The notes under the pieces: model-generated
Database searches by the model: none
What the model saw: the letters and a program-made list of their open reading frames with translations, nothing else
What the model was told of the DNA's origin: nothing
NCBI GenBank assembly: GCA_029239785.1
Contig: JARBUG010000002.1
Coordinates: 1-64,000, forward strand
Direction of reading: 5' to 3'
Length of the DNA: 64,000 bases
Source of the DNA: Symbiobacteriaceae bacterium
GTDB taxonomy: Bacteria; Bacillota; Sulfobacillia; Symbiobacteriales; Symbiobacteriaceae
Part shown: positions 17,882-25,887 of the stretch, one piece after another
Numbering within the stretch: the stretch's first letter is position 1
How the letters are laid out: every line of letters begins with the position of its first letter
Translations under genes and position numbers: made by a program

Positions 17882-18964
17882 TTACGCCTCCATACCTTGC
17901 ATCCGCTCGGCCTGCTCATGCTGGGCCAGCGCATCGATCACATCATCGATGCCGCCGTCCATGAGGGCGGGCAGATTGTGGACCGTCAGACCGATACGGT
18001 GGTCCGTCAGGCGGTCCTGCGGGAAGTTGTAGGTGCGGATTTTCTCAGACCGGTCGCCCGAGCCGACCTGCGACCGGCGCTGGGCGTCCTCGCTGGACTT
18101 TGCCTCGCGAGTGTACAGGTCGAGCAGGCGGGACCGAAGCACCCGCATGGCCTTTTCCTTGTTCTGAACCTGGGAGCGTTCGTCAGCGCAGTACACCACA
18201 ATGCCCGTTGCCAGGTGCGTAAGGCGAACCGCAGACTCCGTCTTGTTTACGTGCTGGCCGCCGGCGCCACCGGCCCGGGTCAGTTCGATTCTGTAGTCCT
18301 CGGACTTGATTTCCAACTCGACTTCTTCGGCTTCCGGCATTACTGCCACCGTAACGGTCGAGGTATGAATGCGGCCCTGCGCCTCGGTTTCCGGCACCCG
18401 CTGCACGCGGTGCACGCCGCCCTCGTACTTGAGACGGCTGTATGCGCCTTCGGCGTTGATCTGGAAAATGACTTCCTTGACGCCGCCGGCCTCGGTCTGG
18501 TTGATGTCGATCAACTCGGTCTTCCAGCGACGCCGCTCGGCGTACCGGCTGTACATGCGGTAAAGTTCGCCTGCGAACAGCGAGGCCTCGTCGCCACCGG
18601 CGCCGGCCCGAATTTCGATAATGACATTCTTTTCGTCATTGGGGTCACGGGGGAGCAGCAGCACCTTTAGGTCCTCCGTCAGCTGCGCCTCGCGGGCCTT
18701 CAGTTCCGTGTACTCGGCCTGGAAGAGCTCACGCTCTTCGGCCTCAAGCTGGCCATCCAACATGGCCCGCACGTCGGCCATTTCGGTCTCGACGCGCTTA
18801 TACTCCCGGAACTTCTCGACCACGGGACCCATTTTGCTGTGCTCGCGGGCGGTCTTCTGAAACTCGCTCGCGTTACCAATGATGGAAGGGTCGCCGAGCT
18901 TGTGGCCCAGGTCCTCGTACCTGGCCTCGACGCCTTCAAGCTTATCCTTCATGCTGTTATCCAC
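17882..18964 (-). CDS. prfA: Peptide chain release factor 1
   Basis: This 360-residue protein ends translation at UAA and UAG. It carries the peptidyl-hydrolysis motif GGQHVNKTESAVRLTH and the RF1 segments AGAGGDEASLFAGELYRMY and RIHTSTVTVAVMPEAEE. The start is GTG 18964 with GAGGTG about nine bases upstream; ATG 18952 is an alternative. It is upstream of prmC, which modifies it. Confidence 0.97.
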   Translation of the reverse strand: MDNSMKDKLEGVEARYEDLGHKLGDPSIIGNASEFQKTAREHSKMGPVVEKFREYKRVETEMADVRAMLDGQLEAEERELFQAEYTELKAREAQLTEDLKVLLLPRDPNDEKNVIIEIRAGAGGDEASLFAGELYRMYSRYAERRRWKTELIDINQTEAGGVKEVIFQINAEGAYSRLKYEGGVHRVQRVPETEAQGRIHTSTVTVAVMPEAEEVELEIKSEDYRIELTRAGGAGGQHVNKTESAVRLTHLATGIVVYCADERSQVQNKEKAMRVLRSRLLDLYTREAKSSEDAQRRSQVGSGDRSEKIRTYNFPQDRLTDHRIGLTVHNLPALMDGGIDDVIDALAQHEQAERMQGMEA

Positions 18965-19004
18965 GGTAACGTCACCTCACATGGTAGAATGTCCGTTTAG
19001 ACAT

Positions 19005-19035
19005 GGAAAAAGGGCAGGGTTATCCCCAGCCCTTT
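19005..19035 (-). terminator. Terminator after the DUF1385 gene
   Basis: A stem AAAGGGC-A-GGG / CCC-A-GCCCTTT with one mismatch and a TTTTTCC tail on the - strand lies between the DUF1385 gene and prfA. Confidence 0.75.
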
Positions 19036-19046
19036 CTATAGCAAAG

Positions 19047-19916
19047 CTAGCCCGGCAAGCCGTAACCGCGGGCGGTTTCAAAAGCTGCAATGGCCACTTC
19101 AAGCTGGCTGTCGTCGGGCTCACGGGTGGTGAGGCCCTGCAGCCACATGCCAGGGCGGCTCAGCAGCAGCGTAAGCTGGTTGTTGTACCGGCCCATGGCA
19201 CGGAGGAACTCGTACGAAATACCGGCAACCACCGGCATTAGCGCAAGGCGAACGACGATGCGCAGCCACACATTGTCCACTTTGAAAATGGAGAACAACA
19301 CGATACTGAGCACCACGACGTACAGCAGGAAGCTGGTGCCGCAGCGCTTGTGCTCGCGGGAAAAGGTGCGGGCACTTTCTACCGTGAGCGGGGCGCCGGC
19401 CTCGTACGTGTTAATGACCTTATGCTCAGCGCCGTGGTACTGGTAGACGCGCTGAATGTCTTTCATGATTGAAATGACCACCATGTAGCCGATGAACATG
19501 GCAAGGCGAATGACGCCCTCCACCACGTTGACGATGGCCGAGCCGTGGCTCCACCCCTTGACCCAGTTAGTGAGCAGGGTGGGAACGGCTACAAAAATGC
19601 CAAGGGCAAATACGAGGCCGACCACGGTGGTCAGGGTCATCTCTTTTTTCGTAAGCTGCTCCTCATCGGGCATGGCCTGGTTGGCCGAGTACATGAGGGC
19701 GCCAATGCCGATGCTGAGGGACTCAACCATGGCGACCATGCCCCGGAGAATCGGCCATTTCAGGAACGGATACCGCTGCGTAATCGAAGTGACTTCCTGC
19801 TCCTTGATGGCGATTTCACCATCGGGCCGCCGGACGGCGATGGCGACACGCTTGGGACCGCGCATCATCACCCCTTCGATGACCGCTTGTCCACCGTAAG
19901 AAAACTGCTCGCCCAT
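19047..19916 (-). CDS. DUF1385 membrane protein (YqhQ-like)
   Basis: This 289-residue protein has the DUF1385 N-terminus (YGGQAVIEGVMMRGPKRVAIAVRR) and several membrane helices. The central segment YQYHGAEHKVINTYEAGAPLTVE and SREHKRCGTSFLL is characteristic of the family. Family members are conserved in spore-forming Firmicutes; a firm biochemical role is not known. In this window it lies between rpmE and prfA, as in many clostridia. Start ATG 19916 has GAGGGG before it. Confidence 0.9.
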   Translation of the reverse strand: MGEQFSYGGQAVIEGVMMRGPKRVAIAVRRPDGEIAIKEQEVTSITQRYPFLKWPILRGMVAMVESLSIGIGALMYSANQAMPDEEQLTKKEMTLTTVVGLVFALGIFVAVPTLLTNWVKGWSHGSAIVNVVEGVIRLAMFIGYMVVISIMKDIQRVYQYHGAEHKVINTYEAGAPLTVESARTFSREHKRCGTSFLLYVVVLSIVLFSIFKVDNVWLRIVVRLALMPVVAGISYEFLRAMGRYNNQLTLLLSRPGMWLQGLTTREPDDSQLEVAIAAFETARGYGLPG

Positions 19917-19949
19917 TGCTACCCCTCACCCCCACTCGGTTTGCGAATT

Positions 19950-19978
19950 AAAACAAAAGCAGAGCGCGAGGGCTCTGC
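19950..19978 (-). terminator. Terminator after rpmE
   Basis: GCAGAGC and GCTCTGC form a seven-base stem followed on the - strand by TTTTGTTTTAAT. Confidence 0.85.
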
Positions 19979-19994
19979 CTTGTCTGTCGGATGT

Positions 19995-20195
19995 TTACCG
20001 GCCGTACTTCTTCTTGAAGCGGTCGATACGGCTGCCGGCTTCCACACGCAGACGGCTGCTGCCGGTGTAGAAAGGATGGCAGTTGGCGCAAATTTCAACG
20101 TGGATGTTCTTCCGGGTGGAGAGAACTTCATAGGTAGCGCCACAACCGCACGCGATCTTGGTCTTCTCGGCCTTGGGATGAATACCAGCCTTCAC
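19995..20195 (-). CDS. rpmE: 50S ribosomal protein L31
   Basis: This 66-residue ribosomal protein has the zinc-binding form, with cysteines C16, C18, C36 and C39 in [10 protein letters not shown] and [11 protein letters not shown]. It bridges the ribosomal subunits. A leader of about 115 bases lies between the predicted promoter and the GTG start, which leaves room for regulation by L31 itself; no specific leader structure was recognised. Next to prfA/prmC as in B. subtilis, though the usual upstream gene rho is absent. Confidence 0.96.
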   Translation of the reverse strand: MKAGIHPKAEKTKIACGCGATYEVLSTRKNIHVEICANCHPFYTGSSRLRVEAGSRIDRFKKKYGR

Positions 20196-20317
20196 GGGGG
20201 ATACGCCTCACTTTCAATGTCCGTTGCTTCGAACCCGCCGCCGTTACCATGCTATCCAGGTGAGCAGTGTTTCTGCTATCAGGGCGCCGGTCTACGAAGT
20301 CGGAGTCGTACTGATGA

Positions 20318-20347
20318 ATTATATCACGCGCGATTTCACGCGCGCAA
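20318..20347 (-). promoter_or_regulatory. Sigma-A type promoter of rpmE
   Basis: TTGCGC (20342-20347) and TATAAT (20318-20323) on the - strand are separated by 18 bases. The -35 hexamer is identical to that of the atp promoter. Transcription would start near 20311. Confidence 0.75.
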
Positions 20348-20401
20348 CGAGCAAGATAAGGCGATCAATCCGAAGCAGGAGTTCCCATACTTACATCTAA
20401 T

Positions 20402-20420
20402 CATGCATTAACTATGCATG
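20402..20420. repeat. Inverted repeat upstream of first acylase gene
   Basis: CATGCAT and ATGCATG flank a five-base spacer, about 50 bases before the probable acylase start. This could be an operator; no regulator is identifiable. Confidence 0.3.
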
Positions 20421-20467
20421 GCGGAACTTTAGGGCTGCCGCCTTTGCTCTACACTGGGGGGATTCCA

Positions 20468-22876
20468 GTGCTGCGCCTGTTCGGGTACGGCGGCCTCTGC
20501 GTCCTTTTCAGCGCGATTATCACTTTAGCCACCAACGCACCATTTTTCAAGGGCTTGACGCTGGTAACCGCCGTCGCAATCGTTGGCGTCTACGTTTTCC
20601 TGCGGCGGAGCCAGCCACGGCGAAACGGATCGCTGACGCTTCCGGGATTGCGGGAACAGGTGGACGTCTATCTCGACGACCGAGGGGTTCCACATATTTA
20701 CGCGAAGAACGATCATGACCTTTACATGGCCCAGGGCTACGTAACGGCCCAGGACCGCCTGTGGACGATGGAACTGCAGCGCCGGATCGCATCCGGCCGG
20801 CTCGCCGCCATATTTGGCGAGAAGGTGCTGGAGCTTGACCGGCACTTCAGGACCCTGGGCATGCACCGCTGCGCCGAGGCATCGGTTCCGCTCCATTCGC
20901 GCGAGGCGATTGAGGCGCTGGAGGCTTATGCCGCCGGAGTGAACGCCCGAATTGCCGAGGGAAGGCTCCCCGTTGAGTTTTCGCTGCTCCGCTGCCGCCC
21001 TGACCCCTGGACACCGGCTGACTCGGTGCTGGTCGGCAAATACGCCGCCTACTACCTGAACGGCAACTGGGGCCGTGAGCTGTTTCGTGGCAAGCTCACA
21101 CAATCTGTTGGGGCCGAAAAGGCCGCCGAACTCTTCTGGCTCCCGCCCGATTCCGAGCTTCTGCACATCATCGAGGCGACACCGCTGCCTGATGTAGAAA
21201 AGTTGCTGGACATTGCAGCGGCCACCATTAATGAAACCAGCGGGACCAATGGGTGGGTGGCGGGCGGATCCAAAGCCCGGTCGGGCGCCCCTCTGCTGGC
21301 GAATGACCCACACCTGGAGGCCGGTAACCCGGCGGTCTGGTACCAAACCCACCTGGTTGGCCCCGCAGGACTCGATGTCACCGGGGTCACGCTCCCCGGC
21401 GTACCCGGTGTTGTGCTCGGTCACACCCGGGAGATCGCCTGGGGCGCCACCAACCTGAACGCTGACTGCCAGGATGTGTACCTTGAACGGGCGAACCCGG
21501 CAAACGGCGCCGAATTTCTGTTTGAGGATCGGTGGGAACCGGCCAGGCGCATGCTGGAGACCATTCAGGTACGGGGGACACAGCCCGTACAGCATGAGGT
21601 GCTGGTTTCCCGGCACGGTCCCATCATCGCCAGGGGCGAGGAGACGGCGCTGGCTCTCCAGTGGACGGCCCTGGAGCCATCGGCGGACCTTGAGCCGTTC
21701 CTGGCCATGAATCGGGCACGCAGCTGGGAGGATTTCCGCGCCGCCCTGACAACCCACATGGCGCCGGCGCAGCAGTTTCTGTTCGCCGGCAAGGACGGGA
21801 CCATTGCGAGCAAGGCAGCTGGAAAGGTTCCGGTCAGGTCGCACGGAACGGGACAGGCCCTCCTCCCCGGCTGGACCGGTGCATGGGAGTGGCACGGCTC
21901 CATTCCCTTTGCTGACCTGCCTGAGGTGGTGAATCCGCCGGAAGGTTATATTGCCCCGGTTACTTCCGAGGCGGAGAACGTGCCCCTCGGCTCGGGTTGG
22001 TTTCCGCCATATCGTGCCATGCGGATTGCCGACCGGCTTCGTGGCGCCGGCGACCTGACTATTGAGAAAATGGAGCAGTTGCAGGTCGACTCAGCGAACT
22101 ATCATGCCCGCTCCCTGCTGCAGACGCTGCTGAACGCCGTTCAAGAGGGGCTCCGGCAAGGGCCGCATCCGGAAACGCTGAGCGAGCGGGAGAAGCGGGC
22201 CATGTTGCTCCTGTCGGGGTGGGATTGCTGTGAAGGGTCGGACTCGGCAGCAACGCTCCTGTGGCACCACTGGTATCTGTTCTTGCTTGAAGGGATCTTC
22301 CGGCCGCAGATGGGCCTCGCCCTCTTTGACCGCTTCGTGGCCAACGGCATGCCCGAGCAAGTGACCGACCGCCTCATTCACCATGTGGCGCAGGGAGGCA
22401 GCAGCCTGTGGCTGGACGCAGAGGGTGAGAACAGCCTCTCCCGCATCGCATTGCGGTCATTCCGGCGGACGGTGGGATACCTGAGCGCCAAGCACGGTGC
22501 CAGCCCCGAGCGGTGGCGCTGGGGCAAGGAGCACATGGTCACCTTCCGCCATTCACTAACCCCGCACATGGGCTGGCTGGGCTTTTTCCTCAACGTAGGG
22601 CCTTTTCCGCTGGCCGGCAGTGAAGTCACACAGAACCGGCCTGGGTTCAGCCAGTTGCAGCCATTCCAGGTCACGGTGGCGCCAACCTGGCGGCAGGTCG
22701 TAGATCTGGGCCAGCCAGACGAGTCACGGGACGTCTGCGCCCCGGGGCAGTCGGGGCACCCGCTCAGCCCGCATTATGCAGACCAGCTTACCAGTTGGCT
22801 GAAGGGCGATCTGCAACCGCAACTGACCCGGCACAAGACCATTCAAACGCTCACATGCCTGCACCTCAAACCATGA
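20468..22876 (+). CDS. Penicillin-acylase family protein with altered active site
   Basis: This 802-residue protein of the N-terminal-nucleophile hydrolase superfamily resembles penicillin acylase (GYVTAQDRLWTMELQRR; PLLANDPHLEAGNPAVWYQ; HPLSPHYADQ). GTG 20468, preceded by GGGGGG at six bases, is preferred over ATG 20414. Two membrane segments occupy residues 5-52. The residue aligned with the self-cleavage serine nucleophile is threonine (T260 in SGTNGW), and the active-site asparagine of the TANN segment in the neighbouring paralogue is replaced (PVTSE, residues about 497-501). Activity may be lost or changed. It is the first of two tandem paralogues and ends in its own terminator. Confidence 0.85.
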   Translation: MLRLFGYGGLCVLFSAIITLATNAPFFKGLTLVTAVAIVGVYVFLRRSQPRRNGSLTLPGLREQVDVYLDDRGVPHIYAKNDHDLYMAQGYVTAQDRLWTMELQRRIASGRLAAIFGEKVLELDRHFRTLGMHRCAEASVPLHSREAIEALEAYAAGVNARIAEGRLPVEFSLLRCRPDPWTPADSVLVGKYAAYYLNGNWGRELFRGKLTQSVGAEKAAELFWLPPDSELLHIIEATPLPDVEKLLDIAAATINETSGTNGWVAGGSKARSGAPLLANDPHLEAGNPAVWYQTHLVGPAGLDVTGVTLPGVPGVVLGHTREIAWGATNLNADCQDVYLERANPANGAEFLFEDRWEPARRMLETIQVRGTQPVQHEVLVSRHGPIIARGEETALALQWTALEPSADLEPFLAMNRARSWEDFRAALTTHMAPAQQFLFAGKDGTIASKAAGKVPVRSHGTGQALLPGWTGAWEWHGSIPFADLPEVVNPPEGYIAPVTSEAENVPLGSGWFPPYRAMRIADRLRGAGDLTIEKMEQLQVDSANYHARSLLQTLLNAVQEGLRQGPHPETLSEREKRAMLLLSGWDCCEGSDSAATLLWHHWYLFLLEGIFRPQMGLALFDRFVANGMPEQVTDRLIHHVAQGGSSLWLDAEGENSLSRIALRSFRRTVGYLSAKHGASPERWRWGKEHMVTFRHSLTPHMGWLGFFLNVGPFPLAGSEVTQNRPGFSQLQPFQVTVAPTWRQVVDLGQPDESRDVCAPGQSGHPLSPHYADQLTSWLKGDLQPQLTRHKTIQTLTCLHLKP

Positions 22877-22888
22877 AGCAGCACACCG

Positions 22889-22922
22889 CCCCCGCCGGAT
22901 GATTCCGGTGGGGGATTTTTCT
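22889..22922 (+). terminator. Terminator after first acylase gene
   Basis: An 11-base-pair stem (CCCCCGCCGGA / TCCGGTGGGGG) with a TGAT loop is followed by ATTTTTCTG. Confidence 0.9.
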
Positions 22923-23004
22923 GTAGTCAAGGACTTTTCTGCATTGTGTCGAACAAGTTATGCGTTGATTATGATACATAGGTCTAGGCAGGGAGGGTGG
23001 ATTT

Positions 23005-25476
23005 GTGGGGATCTCTCTGAAAGAGCGCCACAAGGTCGTGCCAGCACCGGCACGGAAAAAGCGGCTGCGCTGGCTCCGGTGGGTCGCGTACTCCGTGGTT
23101 GTGCTGATACTGGTTGCTGCGGGCGGTGTTTACGCCGGGGCCCGTCGGAGTCTGCCGCAGGTTACGGGAACGCTCAAACTGGCCGGACTCCGCGCGCCGG
23201 TCACGGTGTACCGGGACGAATGGGGCGTTCCGCACATTGAGGCCGCGAACAGCCTGGACCTCTACATGGCGCAGGGCTATGTGACAGCCCAGGACCGGCT
23301 CTGGCAGATGGATGTGACTCGGCGGGCAGCTGCCGGGCGCCTCTCTGAAGCGATGGGTGCCAGCCAGATCAATACCGACAAGTTTCTGCGTACGCTGATG
23401 CTCCGCCAGGCCGCCGAGCGGACCATCGACAGCTTGTCGCCCTGGGCGATCGAGGCGCTGGAAGCTTACGCTGCCGGCGTCAATGCATTCATTAACGAGG
23501 CGACTGCCTCCGGCCGGCTGCCGGTGGAATTCACCCTGCTGGGCTACAAGCCCGAGCCCTGGTCGATCGTCGACTCGGCCAGTGTCGGTAAACTGATGGC
23601 CTACGACCTGGGCGGCAACTACCGGGCGGAAGTCTTCCGGTATCAGCTCCGCGCGATGGTGGGAGATGAGCTGACCCGGGAGGTCATGCCTACCTACCCC
23701 GATGACGGGATCACCATTATGCGGTCGGATGCCGCCGGCAAGCAGGTTGGCAGTGCCGCACCGTACCTGCCGCCGGCTGGCAGCGGCGTAGATGTGTCAG
23801 GGTTGCTGGCAACGGCCATCTATCCGGATGAAAACATCGGGTCCAACAACTGGGTCGTGTCGGGGAAGCTGACCCAGTCGGGCAAGCCACTGCTGGCCAA
23901 TGACCCGCACCTGGGCATTAACCTGCCCGCCATCTGGTACCAAAGCCATCTGGTGGTGACCGACGAGAAGGACCCGCTGAGCGTGATCGGTGCAACCTTC
24001 CCGGGCGCCCCCGGGGTCGTGATTGGCCATAACGACAAGGTGGCGTGGGGCGTCACCAACACCGGCCCGGATGTGCAGGACCTGTACATTGAGCGGCGGA
24101 ACCCCAATAACCCGTACCAGTTCGAGTTCAACGGCAAATGGGAAGATGCAACGGTCTACAAAGACCCGATCAAGGTGAAAGGCCAGGCTGACATTCCGTT
24201 TGAGGTGGTCGTCACCCGTCATGGCCCGATCGTCTCCGAAGTTGTGGGAGCGGAAGGCGACCGGCCGCAGGAAGCGCTGGCACTCAAGTGGACGGCGCAT
24301 TTGCCCAGCACCGAGCCTGAGGCCATTCTGCTGCTCAACCGGGCCGGAAACTGGGAGGAGTTCCGCGAGGCGCTGAAGCAGTTCTGGGTGCCCACGCAGA
24401 ACTTCGTCTTTGCGTCGGTCGACGGGACGATCGCCTACCGGCCGGGCGGGGTCGTGCCGATTCGTGCCAAGGGCGACGGGCTGCTGCCGGTGCCCGGCTG
24501 GGACGGCCAGCATGAATGGACCGGCTACATCGCGTTCGACAAGATGCCTGAAGTGGTCAATCCGGCGGAAGAGTTCATCGTGACGGCGAACAACAAGGTG
24601 ATCGATAGCGGCTACCCGTACCTCCTGTCGCACACCTGGGCCGAGCCGTATCGGGCAGCACGCATTACGGAGATGATTCAGGGCAAGACCGGCCTTACGG
24701 CCGACCATATGCAGGCGTTGCAGACCGACTACGCCAACCTGCGGGCCCGGACCATGCTGCCGCAGCTGCTGCCGATGCTTCAGAGCGCCGAACTTAACGC
24801 AACCGAAAAGGCAGCACTGGCGTTGCTGGAGCAGTGGAATCATGTGGATAGCGCCGACCAGGGCGCCCCCTTCCTCTTCCATCTGTGGTGGCAGGAGCTG
24901 GAGCGGCATCTCTACGCATCGAAAATGGGTGATGACCTCTATGGTCGGATGACCGACAAGGGCAACATCACCGATGCGATGGTCCAGCGGGCGCTCAAGG
25001 GCGACGAGTCGGCCTGGGTCAAACAGGCCGGCGGCCTGCAGTCGCTCCTGGTAACCAGCTACCATGACGCCGTGCAGGCAGCTGTGGATAACCAGGGGAA
25101 GAACGTGACGTCGTGGGAATGGGGCAAGTATCACCGGATCGGGCCGGTGCACGCCATCGGCGGTGCAGTGGCCCCGCTGGGTTGGTTCCTGAACGCCAAG
25201 GCCCTCCCCGTTGGCGGCAGCAACATTACGGTCGGGGCGATGAGCTACAACCGGGAGACCGGTATGGTGACCTCCCTGGGCGTGTGGCGCCAGGTGGTCG
25301 ACCTGGGGAATGTGGCAGGTAACTCCCGGGATGTGGTAATGCCCGGACAGTCCGGCCACTTCCTGAGTAAGTGGTACACCAGTCAGCAAGATATCCACAT
25401 GAAGGGCCAGCTTCATCCACAGGTGTTCGCGGCCGACGCGTACCGTGGTGGTGCAAAGCTGGTACTTGAGCCCTAG
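23005..25476 (+). CDS. Penicillin acylase family protein
   Basis: This 823-residue N-terminal-nucleophile hydrolase probably cleaves an amide such as an N-acyl-homoserine lactone, penicillin or related acyl amide; the true substrate is unknown. A membrane anchor or signal lies at residues 22-47 (VAYSVVVLILVAAGGVYAGA). The autocatalytic site is intact: S280 in ENIGSNNWVVSG, giving an alpha chain of about 279 residues before cleavage. The oxyanion Asn is in TANNKV (N529/N530). Start is GTG 23005 behind GGGAGGG. The last codon overlaps the first copy of a 72-base tandem repeat. Confidence 0.93.
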   Translation: MGISLKERHKVVPAPARKKRLRWLRWVAYSVVVLILVAAGGVYAGARRSLPQVTGTLKLAGLRAPVTVYRDEWGVPHIEAANSLDLYMAQGYVTAQDRLWQMDVTRRAAAGRLSEAMGASQINTDKFLRTLMLRQAAERTIDSLSPWAIEALEAYAAGVNAFINEATASGRLPVEFTLLGYKPEPWSIVDSASVGKLMAYDLGGNYRAEVFRYQLRAMVGDELTREVMPTYPDDGITIMRSDAAGKQVGSAAPYLPPAGSGVDVSGLLATAIYPDENIGSNNWVVSGKLTQSGKPLLANDPHLGINLPAIWYQSHLVVTDEKDPLSVIGATFPGAPGVVIGHNDKVAWGVTNTGPDVQDLYIERRNPNNPYQFEFNGKWEDATVYKDPIKVKGQADIPFEVVVTRHGPIVSEVVGAEGDRPQEALALKWTAHLPSTEPEAILLLNRAGNWEEFREALKQFWVPTQNFVFASVDGTIAYRPGGVVPIRAKGDGLLPVPGWDGQHEWTGYIAFDKMPEVVNPAEEFIVTANNKVIDSGYPYLLSHTWAEPYRAARITEMIQGKTGLTADHMQALQTDYANLRARTMLPQLLPMLQSAELNATEKAALALLEQWNHVDSADQGAPFLFHLWWQELERHLYASKMGDDLYGRMTDKGNITDAMVQRALKGDESAWVKQAGGLQSLLVTSYHDAVQAAVDNQGKNVTSWEWGKYHRIGPVHAIGGAVAPLGWFLNAKALPVGGSNITVGAMSYNRETGMVTSLGVWRQVVDLGNVAGNSRDVVMPGQSGHFLSKWYTSQQDIHMKGQLHPQVFAADAYRGGAKLVLEP

Positions 25477-25621
25477 GCCCCCTCAATGGGGGCCGTAGCC
25501 CGGCAGGCGTGGGCCAATACTTGACCGGCCCATGCCGAGAGGGCCTAGGCCCCCTCAATGGGGGCCGTAGCCCGGCAGGCGTGGGCCAATACTTGACCGG
25601 CCCGCGCCGAGAGGGCCTAGG
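25472..25621 (+). repeat. Two tandem 72-bp repeats with conserved hairpins
   Basis: Copies at 25472-25543 and 25544-25615, followed by a third CCTAGG, differ at only two adjacent positions. Each copy holds a GGCCCCC/GGGGGCC hairpin (loop TCAAT) and a ten-base-pair stem GGCGTGGGCC/GGCCCATGCC with an 11-base loop. The two differences (AT in copy 1, GC in copy 2) both fall in that stem and keep every pair (G-U to G-C, U-A to U-G). The first copy includes the acylase stop codon. Confidence 0.85.
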
Positions 25622-25625
25622 TGAG

Positions 25626-25662
25626 CTGAACCCCCGGCCAGGCGGCCGGGGGTTCAGTATTT
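25626..25662 (+). terminator. Terminator after second acylase gene
   Basis: A perfect 14-base-pair stem (CTGAACCCCCGGCC / GGCCGGGGGTTCAG) with an AGGC loop is followed by TATTTCC. The T-run is short, but the stem is very strong. Confidence 0.75.
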
Positions 25663-25887
25663 CCTACTGGCGCAACGGCTCTGGGGATTCGACAAAATCT
25701 GCACACCCGCGATTTTCGGGGCACCCGCCATCCCCTACCGTAGAGCCTTTGTCACATCGATGTGACAAAACACACATGAGAAAGGTCGAATGGAGCGATA
25801 TGTTGCATGAAAATTTACCAACAGGGCCCTGTGGATAGTGTGGATAACTCAGCAGGCATTGTGGAAACTTCCGTGGACTAAGTCGCG
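25663..25887. other. Gene-free convergent interval with palindrome and DnaA-like boxes
   Basis: No supported gene lies here. It contains a perfect 22-base palindrome at 25748-25769 (half-site TTTGTCACATC) and two directly adjacent nine-base DnaA-type boxes at 25830-25838 (TGTGGATAG) and 25839-25847 (TGTGGATAA, exact match to the reverse of TTATCCACA). A 12-base palindrome ACAGGGCCCTGT overlaps the first of them. The stretch is more AT-rich than its surroundings. Confidence 0.6.

Noticed and set aside
16863-18032. A 389-codon + strand frame starting inside the riboswitch and running through prmC
   Set aside because: Considered as the riboswitch's target gene, but it starts within the aptamer, lacks a ribosome binding site at the internal ATG 16983 and is antisense to prmC and prfA with no domain.
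23797-25416. A 539-codon - strand frame opposite the second acylase gene
   Set aside because: Antisense shadow of a confident gene, with low-complexity sequence and no supporting start.
25777-25838. A 20-codon + strand frame after the 22-bp palindrome
   Set aside because: No ribosome binding site, and it ends within the DnaA-like boxes; likely chance.
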